Shown in pieces: positions 7,565-15,100 of a stretch of 64,000 nt of DNA (positions are counted from its first letter, which is position 1; each line of letters starts with the position of its first letter). This DNA is from Luteibacter sp. SG786 (lineage in GTDB: Bacteria > Pseudomonadota > Gammaproteobacteria > Xanthomonadales > Rhodanobacteraceae). Under the pieces are notes generated by a model. The model was not told the DNA's origin, did not search any database, and saw only the letters and a list, made by a program, of their open reading frames with translations. The position numbers were made by a program, and so were the translations under genes. The stretch spans positions 496,001-560,000 of the forward strand of contig NZ_JAAOYX010000002.1 in NCBI RefSeq assembly GCF_011759605.1, given 5' to 3'.

Positions 7565-8956
7565 CTATTGTCCGATCTTGCGCAATGCCTTGCCGCTCAT
7601 GAGATTGCGCTCGATCTGCTCGAGGCTCACGTTCTTCGTTTCCGGAACCAGCCAGAAGGTGACGACGATGAAAACGGCGTTCAGTCCGGCATAGAGCCAG
7701 AACGTGTTCGCATTGCCAAAGCCGCTCAGCAGGCTGAGGAAGGTGGCGCCCACCACCATGTTGGTGATCCAGTTGGTGAACGTGGAGCAGGCGATACCGA
7801 AGTCGCGGCCCTTGAGCGGCTGCACTTCCGCGCACAGCGTCCAGATCAGCGGACCGGCGGACATCGCGAAGCCCACGATGAAGAACAGCAGCATGCCGAC
7901 GGTGAACAGCTGCTCGACGCGCGTGGCGATACCGAGCGACATCATGGTGCCGACGGCACCGAGGCCCACGGTCATCATGGCGAAACCGGCGTAGAGAATG
8001 GGCTTGCGGCCCCAGCGATCGACGAAGCCGAGGGCGATGAGCGTCGCCAGCATGTTGGTGAGGCCCACCACCGCGGTGAACACCATCTGGGCGTGGGTGT
8101 CGTAACCCATTTCCTTGAAGATGCGCGGTGCGTAGTACATCACCACGTTGATACCGGTGAATTGCTGCACCACCTGTAGAAGGACACCAAGTCCCACCGA
8201 ACGACGGAAGTTCGGATTCTCGCGGAACATGCTCCAGCCGTGCTGGCGGGTCTTGAGCTGTTCGTCGATGTCGGCGATTTCGCGCCGCACCGTGTCCTCG
8301 TCGCCGCGCAGCTTGGTCAGCACCGTTTCCGCGTCGTGCCGCCGCCCCACCAGCAGCAGCCAGCGCGGGCTGTCCGGAAGGAAGAAGAGGCCGATGAGGA
8401 ACAGCACGCCCGGTGCGGCGATGACGCCGAGCATCCAGCGCCAGTTGCCGCTGGCGCTGAAGGCCGTGTCGGAGAGGAAGGCAAGGAAGATGCCGGTGGT
8501 GATCATCAGCTGGTAGGTGGAGATCATCGCACCGCGAATCTTCTCCGGCGCCACTTCCGCAAGATAAAGCGGCGCGGTGAATGCCGCGATGCCGATGGCG
8601 AGGCCTAGCACGAAGCGCGCCACGATCAGAATGGTGGGCGTTCCCGCCACGGCGCAAAAGATCGAGCCGGCGACGAAGAGGACGCCGGCGAGAATGAGGG
8701 AGCGCTTGCGCCCCAGTGCGGCCGACATCCAGCCCGCGCCCACCGAACCAACGGCGGCGCCGCCCATCATCGCGCTGACGATCCACTCGATGACGTTGTC
8801 CGACACCTTGAACTCCGCCTGGATGAACTGCGTGGCGCCGGATATCACGCCGACGTCGAGTCCGAACATGAGGCCCGCGAGGGCGGCGAGGATACAGGTG
8901 GTGACGATGGCCGCCTTGGGGTGGGCGGCGTGGGTTTGCTGCGTGGCGGCATCCAT
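7565..8956 (-). CDS. MFS sugar:proton symporter (GalP/XylE-like)
   Basis: A 463-residue, 12-helix transporter of the sugar porter family. Signatures: FGLDVGVISGATQFI in helix 1, GRKRSLILAG after helix 2, the PESPR-like box FLPDSPRWLLLVGR before the central loop, QQFTGINVVMYYAP in helix 7, DRWGRKPILYAG after helix 8, and the C-terminal PETKNVSLEQIE. These are the features of the GalP/XylE/AraE proton-coupled monosaccharide carriers. Start ATG 8956 (MDAATQQTHAAHPK) is preceded by AAGGAA; longer in-frame starts to 9112 lack support. The specific sugar cannot be read from sequence. A terminator follows. Confidence 0.92.
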   Translation of the reverse strand: MDAATQQTHAAHPKAAIVTTCILAALAGLMFGLDVGVISGATQFIQAEFKVSDNVIEWIVSAMMGGAAVGSVGAGWMSAALGRKRSLILAGVLFVAGSIFCAVAGTPTILIVARFVLGLAIGIAAFTAPLYLAEVAPEKIRGAMISTYQLMITTGIFLAFLSDTAFSASGNWRWMLGVIAAPGVLFLIGLFFLPDSPRWLLLVGRRHDAETVLTKLRGDEDTVRREIADIDEQLKTRQHGWSMFRENPNFRRSVGLGVLLQVVQQFTGINVVMYYAPRIFKEMGYDTHAQMVFTAVVGLTNMLATLIALGFVDRWGRKPILYAGFAMMTVGLGAVGTMMSLGIATRVEQLFTVGMLLFFIVGFAMSAGPLIWTLCAEVQPLKGRDFGIACSTFTNWITNMVVGATFLSLLSGFGNANTFWLYAGLNAVFIVVTFWLVPETKNVSLEQIERNLMSGKALRKIGQ

Positions 8957-9081
8957 CAACGGTTCCTTGCGTGGCAATCCCGGCATTGGATGCCGTGACA
9001 TGTATGGAAGTTGTGTACGCGCCGCCCGGGCGGCACGCGTGTGCCCGGGGCGACCGCCCGGGGTGTCAAGGGACCGTCCGC

Positions 9082-9516
9082 TCAGTTGTCGCCGCCGCCC
9101 CCCTGCACCCACGGATCATAGCTGCCGAAGTACCAGAGGTGGCCCTCTGGATCGCGCGCCGAATAGCCGGCGCCGCCGTATTCCTTTTCCTCGTATGCAT
9201 CGACGATGACGGCCCCCGCCTTGCGTGCACGCTCGTAATGGGCCCGAACGTCTTGCACGATCACACACGCGCACTGCGTTTCCCTCCCTCCGACCTCACC
9301 AGGCTGCACCATGTGCCGCCCGAAGGCCGTGTCCTCCCGCACTGAGCCCAGCATGATCATGCCGCCGCCGTATGTGAGCTGTGCATGGTCGACGATGCCT
9401 GGGTCGTCCGCATTCGTGTACACGGCCTGCCGTTCGAAGCCGAAGGCGTTGCAGAGGAAATCGATGGCCTGCAGGGCATGGGTGTAGCGGAGACACGGAA
9501 TGATCGTGCTGTTCAT
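9082..9516 (-). CDS. VOC/glyoxalase-fold protein (PhnB-like)
   Basis: A 144-residue protein of the vicinal oxygen chelate superfamily: the start IIPCLRYTHALQAIDFLCNAFG, the central GGGMIMLGSV and the closing SARDPEGHLWYFGSYDPW are the betaalphabetabetabeta repeats of glyoxalase/bleomycin-resistance-like proteins. The enzyme activity, if any, cannot be assigned. It lies downstream of pbpC in the same direction, separated by an 83-bp REP-like element, and upstream of the sugar transporter. Start ATG 9516 is preceded by GGGAGGG-like purines. Confidence 0.85.
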   Translation of the reverse strand: MNSTIIPCLRYTHALQAIDFLCNAFGFERQAVYTNADDPGIVDHAQLTYGGGMIMLGSVREDTAFGRHMVQPGEVGGRETQCACVIVQDVRAHYERARKAGAVIVDAYEEKEYGGAGYSARDPEGHLWYFGSYDPWVQGGGGDN

Positions 9517-9582
9517 GGCAGTTCCCTCCCGTTGGAAACCGTACGTTACGCCGGGAACGCACGCCGTGGATACCGTAGGTAG

Positions 9583-9665
9583 TGTGGGAGCCGCTTCAGC
9601 GGCGATGAGTGCTTGCGGTGACCTTGCCCGCTGCCGCGGGATCGCCGGCGAAGCCGGCTCCCACA
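9583..9665. repeat. REP-like inverted repeat, GTGGGAGC family, copy 1
   Basis: An 83-bp element starting TGTGGGAGCCGCTTCAGCGG and ending AAGCCGGCTCCCACA, so its ends are inverted copies of each other and each arm also contains an internal hairpin. A second element of exactly the same length and nearly the same sequence is at 57246-57328. It sits in the gap between pbpC and the VOC gene. Confidence 0.85.
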
Positions 9666-9673
9666 GGTTTGAC

Positions 9674-12040
9674 CTACTGACGTGCTTCGAGAACCAATGT
9701 TCTCGAATCGGTCCGACCCTGGTCGTCCACCACGCGCACGAGGAAGCGCCCCACGTGTTCCGGGGTCCACATGAGCGGCTGTCCATTCGGGACGCTGCCC
9801 AGGTACGCGTCGTCGACGAACCAGTAGAGCGTGCGCGACCCGGCGTCGGCCGTGGCGACAAAGGCGATGCGCTCGCTGCCCAGGCGCGACGTGCGGACCT
9901 GGTAGCTGCTGCCCTTCAGGGGCGACGTGATCCGGGGCGGATCGCCGGCCGGCTGCCCGCCACCCTGGCAGTCGGGCAGCACGGGCGGCGTGCGCCTCGG
10001 CATGCCGGCCTGGGCGAAGACACGCGCGAGGTCCGACGGCCAATACTCGTAAACGTCCACCCGCGTCCTCGCAGGATCGTACGGCGGGCACGCAGGCTTG
10101 CCGGTGGCGATGTCCACCACCACCGGACGGTGCACATTGCTCACACGGATGGGCGACTTACCAGGAATGAACCAGGTGCTTCCGACTTGCGGGCACCAGG
10201 CATTCGGCAGGTCGCCACTGGCGAGGCAGATAGGCACGCGCCTGAGGTTGGGTGGATTGCGCCGGACCGGCTCGGCCAGGCCGGGCCGCTCGGCGCGCAA
10301 CGCATCCGCGATACGGAAGAACAGCGGTGCCGCCGCGTCGATGCCGACGAAGGCGGGATTGCCCGCACCATCGAAGTTGCCGATCCAGACCACGAGCACG
10401 TAGGGACCGAAGCTTCCGGCTGTCCATGCATCGCGGAAACTCCACGACGTGCCGGTCTTCCAATACACAGGCAGACGCGACGGTTGTGCCGGCAGCGCAT
10501 CGTCGGGGCGCGGATTCTGCCGAAGCATGTCCATGACCATGAAGCTCGCTTCCTCGCTGAGCATGCGCGTACCGCGTGCCTTCGGCGCGTCCTGGAGAAG
10601 GCGAAGCGGCCGAAGCTCGCCGCGGTTGGCCAGCATGGCGTACAGCCGGGCCAGTTCCTGCATGGTCACTTCGCCACCGCCGAGCACGAGGGCCAGGCCG
10701 TAATGCTGTTCGCTGGCCATCCGCGAGATGCCGGCGTCGCGCAGGAACTGGTAGAGGTTCGGCGAGGCCAGCTTCGCCGCGATCTGCACGGCGGGGATGT
10801 TGCGGCTGCGCACCAGCGCCTGCGTGGCCGTGACCGGGCCGAGGAAGTGGCCGTCGAAGTTTTCCGGCGTATACGGGCCGAAGGCGGACGGCACATCGCG
10901 CAGCACGGTTTCCGGATGCAGCACCCCCTGATCGAAGCCCAGTGCGTAGATGAAGGGCTTCAACGTCGAGCCTGGCGAGCGCTTCGCCAGTGTGCCGTTC
11001 ACCTGACCGAGGATGGAGGCGTCGAAGTAATCGGCCGAGCCGACCATGGCCTTGACGCCCATGTCTCGCGTGTCCACCAGGATCGCCGCCGCGTTTCGGA
11101 TGCCACGATCGGCCCCACGCTCCACGTATTGCCTTACCTGTCTTTCCAGGCTGTGTTGCAGGCCCAGGTCGAGAGTCGTGGTAACGCGCATGTCGTCGCC
11201 GCCGTCGATGCGGCGCTCCGCCAGTACTTGCTCGACGAAGTGCGGTGCTTCGAACGGCAACCGGGACAACGGCCTGAGACGCAACGGGAGTTCGAAGAGA
11301 GGACGCGCGGCGGCATCTTCGGGATGCCGCGTTATCCAGCGGGCGAACAGGCGGTCGCGCGAGGTCTTCAGCGACGTGTCGATCACCGCCGCGCCGTCCA
11401 TGCGCCCCGGTACGCCGCGGCCGGGCTCCTGCGGAATCACCGCAAGGGTAAGCGCCTCCGGCAGGCTGAGCCGCGACGGCGCCTTGCCGAAATACGCGAG
11501 GCTGGCGGCTCCAACCCCCTCCACGTTGCGACCGAAGGGCGCCGCATTGAGGTAGGCCTCCAGGATGTCGTGCTTGGAATAGAACAATTCCAGCTGCAAC
11601 GCGCGGCCCACCTGCACGAGCTTGCCCCGGGGGCTGCGTGTGTCGAGGTGCCACATCAGCCGAGCCAGCTGCATCGTGATGGTCGATCCGCCCTGCGGAT
11701 GGCGCCCGCGGACATAGGTCATCCAGGCACCGCGCAGGAGGCCCCAGGCGCTCACCCCGGGATGCCAGCGGAACCAGCGATCCTCATGCAGGAGCACCGC
11801 GTTCACCATCGCCGGCGACACATCTTCCAGGGGTACCCAGAGTCGATACTGCTGGTCGCTGGCGAGCGTGAGGCGCAGCAACCGCCCGTTCGCGTCGTAG
11901 ACCGCCGTGGACGACGGGAACGACGCACGCAGCGGATCGTGCGGCCAGAGACGACATCCGACCAAGACACCGGCGACCAGCAGCACCGCCGCCAGCGCGT
12001 TGTGCCAGCGGGGAAGCCTGAATGGAAGGAATAACCTCAT
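9674..12040 (-). CDS. pbpC: Penicillin-binding protein 1C, bifunctional
   Basis: A 788-residue class A PBP1C. One N-terminal membrane anchor (LAAVLLVAGVLVGC), a GT51 glycosyltransferase with HEDRWFRWHPG and QGGSTITMQLARL, a transpeptidase with SPGSTLKPF (active Ser and Lys), the SRN box, and KTGTS (third motif), and the C-terminal BiPBP_C domain that typifies PBP1C (about 690-785). Polymerises and cross-links peptidoglycan in the periplasm. It follows the alpha-2-macroglobulin gene 61 bp downstream in the same direction, as yfhM-pbpC do in E. coli, and the pair is thought to repair the wall and trap attacking proteases after breach. Confidence 0.96.
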   Translation of the reverse strand: MRLFLPFRLPRWHNALAAVLLVAGVLVGCRLWPHDPLRASFPSSTAVYDANGRLLRLTLASDQQYRLWVPLEDVSPAMVNAVLLHEDRWFRWHPGVSAWGLLRGAWMTYVRGRHPQGGSTITMQLARLMWHLDTRSPRGKLVQVGRALQLELFYSKHDILEAYLNAAPFGRNVEGVGAASLAYFGKAPSRLSLPEALTLAVIPQEPGRGVPGRMDGAAVIDTSLKTSRDRLFARWITRHPEDAAARPLFELPLRLRPLSRLPFEAPHFVEQVLAERRIDGGDDMRVTTTLDLGLQHSLERQVRQYVERGADRGIRNAAAILVDTRDMGVKAMVGSADYFDASILGQVNGTLAKRSPGSTLKPFIYALGFDQGVLHPETVLRDVPSAFGPYTPENFDGHFLGPVTATQALVRSRNIPAVQIAAKLASPNLYQFLRDAGISRMASEQHYGLALVLGGGEVTMQELARLYAMLANRGELRPLRLLQDAPKARGTRMLSEEASFMVMDMLRQNPRPDDALPAQPSRLPVYWKTGTSWSFRDAWTAGSFGPYVLVVWIGNFDGAGNPAFVGIDAAAPLFFRIADALRAERPGLAEPVRRNPPNLRRVPICLASGDLPNAWCPQVGSTWFIPGKSPIRVSNVHRPVVVDIATGKPACPPYDPARTRVDVYEYWPSDLARVFAQAGMPRRTPPVLPDCQGGGQPAGDPPRITSPLKGSSYQVRTSRLGSERIAFVATADAGSRTLYWFVDDAYLGSVPNGQPLMWTPEHVGRFLVRVVDDQGRTDSRTLVLEARQ

Positions 12041-12056
12041 GCGATGCGATTACCGG

Positions 12057-12100
12057 CGCCCGCCTGTAGGAGCCGCCATGGCGGCTCCTACAGGCGGGCG
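12057..12100. repeat. Perfect 44-bp palindrome (GTAGGAGC REP arm) between yfhM and pbpC
   Basis: The sequence around CCTGTAGGAGCCGCCATGG reads identically on both strands over 44 bp, occupying nearly the whole yfhM-pbpC gap. The core TGTAGGAGCCGCC matches one arm of the REP element at 26510-26582. In mRNA it would be a very stable hairpin without a T-run, likely tuning pbpC expression or 3'-end stability of the yfhM message. Confidence 0.8.
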
Positions 12101-12101
12101 G

Positions 12102-15100
12102 TCAGGGCTTGCGCTCCACCGTGATCGTGCCGCCGCCCGGCGCGCGGGCCTGCACGGTGCGGTCGTAAAGCGACTGCGCGAGCGCGGGCGGAACGACGAA
12201 CCGTCCGGCATTGGTCGCCTTGATACGGTAGACGAATTCCTGCACGTCGCGGCTCGCGTAGCCGTACACCACCACGCGATCCTCGCGCACGTCCGCGTAC
12301 TCGGGCTTCCAGGTGGACTCCGGAAGACCGACCGGCGAACGCCAGGCCGGCGTGTCGTCCTGACTTTCGCTGCCTTCCGTTTCGCCCTCCTCGGACGATT
12401 CCTCCGAGGAAGATTCGTCCGCCGCCGCGGCCTCGGGCGCCGCCGCCTCCACGGGCGCCGTGTCCAGCACCGGCTCGAAGCCGCCCGGGAGGAGGTCCAC
12501 GATCGCGACATCGGCCACGCCATCGTCCTTCGTGGCGCGAATGCGAACATGCACGTTCACCTCGTCGCCCGTATTCACGGTGTCGACCGACTTGCCGTCC
12601 AGCGTCGTGTAGGTGCGGGTGATTTCCAGGCCGTCCTTGCGCACATCGGTCGACGGCTTACGGTCGAAGCCGGTCTGCGCCACCCCGTACCACGCGGTGG
12701 TGTCGGCATCGTTGACGAGGCGAAGCCTCTGCGTGCCCGCCGTCCAATGCGCATCGAGGATGGCGCCCTTGGGCGCGCCGATCGGCGTCACCGTGCCGTT
12801 GGCGGCCACCGCGCCGATCGACAGCTTCGCGGGATCGCCGCCTTCCTTCGCCCAGGCGTCGAGCGCGAGCACAATCATGCCGGACGACAAGGTGTTGTAA
12901 TGCCCCTTGCCCAGCGGACGGACCAGGTTTTCCACCGTCTGCGGCGGAAGCGCCCTGGCCTCTTCGGGGAAATGCTTCGCCAGAAGGTACAGCACCGAAG
13001 CATCGCGAATAGGCGCGTCGTAGTAGTCCGAGTAAACGTACGCTTCGTCCGCCGGTGCACGCGTGAGCAGCTTTCGCGGCCCCGCCATCAGGTCGGCGGC
13101 CAGCTTGTCCTGATGCATCAGCTTGTACGACGCCGCAAGCCAGGCAGCGGCCAGGTCGTTCTTCCATTCCTTCGGATAGGCCTCCTGCAGGCGCCGCTGC
13201 ACGGACGCGAGATCGTTCGTGGTGACGTTGCCCTGACGGGTGAGCAGGTAGATGGCGTAGGCACGCTGCCGCATGTCCGCCAGCGCGTCGCCCGAGTCGT
13301 CGGCGGCGATCTGGCGCAATGCATTGTCGGCCGAAGTGAGCATGTCACGCGGTATGGCCACGCCACGGTCGCTTGCCTCGACCAGGTAATGCACGGCGTA
13401 ATCGGTGGCGAAGGTGTGCGTGTCGGGGGTGGCCGTCCACAGACCGAAGCCGCCCTGCCCGTTCTGCCGCGCACGCAGCGTGTCGAACAAGGCAGCCACT
13501 GGATCGGCCGGCGGTGCCGAGCCGTCCTGCATGTGCGCCGGCTTCACGTCGCCGAACTCCGGATGCTCGCCGAACACCAGCGCCGGCATCGCCGCGCTGA
13601 TGACCTGTTCCGTGCAGTAGTGCGGGAAGTCCACGAGGTACGCAGCCAACCCGCGTGCGAGCACCGCCGGCACCGTGGAGAACGCCGCGTCGCGCACGGC
13701 GTACTCGTCGTGCATGTCGCGAAGGCTGGCGATGTCGCCGCGCGAGTGCGCATCCACGTGGCCGAATGCCAGGTCGGTGCGCATCGGCGAGGCGGGCCGC
13801 ACCGAGAGGTCCACGCTTTGCTTCGCCGACTTGCCGCCGTAGTTCGCGGTGAAGGTCATGTTGCCGGAACCCAGCTTGTCCGTGGCGCGGACCCGGAAGA
13901 TCGCCACGCCTTCGCGCATCTCGCCAAGGCTGAGCGTTTTCGCGGCGTCGCCGACGATCTGCAACTGCGGACCGAGCTTCAGGTTGACGGCCACCGGCAC
14001 GTCCTTCCCGCCCAGGCCGGTGAGGTTGTTGGCCACCCCGACACTGATTTCCGCTTCGTCGCCGGGCGCCAGCGTGGTCGGTACGTTCGGCGACAGCACG
14101 AAGTCGCCACGCACAGTGGTGGCGCCCTCGAAGGTGCCCATGCGCTCGGGCGAAACGGCCACCGCCATCACGCGGAGTTTGCCGTTGAAGTAGTCGGGCA
14201 CCTTGTAGGTGAGGTCGCGCGAACCGTCGACGTCGACGATGCCCGACCAATACGCCACCGGCTTGTCGCGCTTGCGCCGGAACGGATTCAGCTGACGCCC
14301 GATCGCGCCCTCGGCATCTCCGCCCGGAGCCGCCATGCCCATCAGCTTCTGGAAATCCGGGATGATGAGATCCAGGATCTGCGAGGTGGAGACCTCCAGC
14401 ATGCGCTTGCGGAAGAAATACTGGAGCGGGTCGCCCAGCTTGTAACGGGCCACCTGGAGGATGCCCTCGTCCACCGCGAACACCACTGCGCGGGTCGGCG
14501 TGGGCGACGTGACGTGGAAGGTCACGGTGTCGCCGGGCTTCACGAGCGCGGGCGATTCCACGGTGATGGCATCGCGGCGCGCATCCATGTTCACGGAGAA
14601 CGGAACCACGCCGAACGACAGCGGACTCATGAAGATCTCGTCCGACGAGGGATCGCGCACATACTGCACGTTGATGTAGCCATTGCCCTCGAAGCCGGCC
14701 GGCACGGTGATGTGCTGCACGGAACTCGTCGTGTCCGCGTGGAACCACGCGTGCGCGTACACCTTGTCGCGCTCGATCGTGATGAGCCCGGAGCCGGCGT
14801 ACGGCGCGCGGATGGCCACGTCCACCGATTCGCCAGGCGCATAATCCTTCTTGGACAAGGTGAGCTGAAGCTCGGCGTTCCGCTCCAGCGAACGTGAAAC
14901 GTTGCCATCGCCCGCCACGGACCATGCCACGCGGTTCACTTCCTTGCCGTCGGCGTTCTTCACCACCAGCGCGAAGTTGCCCGGCTTGTCCGTCGGCAGC
15001 ACCACGTCGAGCCCAGCCGCGGGAATCGTGAGCGGCGTTTCGGAAAGCGTGGTCTCGCGTGCCTTGGATTCGTACTTGAATACGCCGGAGTCCTGCTTCG

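Noticed and set aside
9674-12034. Plus-strand ORF of 844 codons over pbpC (9500-12034)
   Set aside because: pbpC motifs on the minus strand are complete; this frame is antisense.
11907-14897. 996-codon plus-strand ORF
   Set aside because: Antisense to the macroglobulin gene, Arg/His/Val-rich with no domain; GC-rich codon bias on the minus strand opens the complementary frame.
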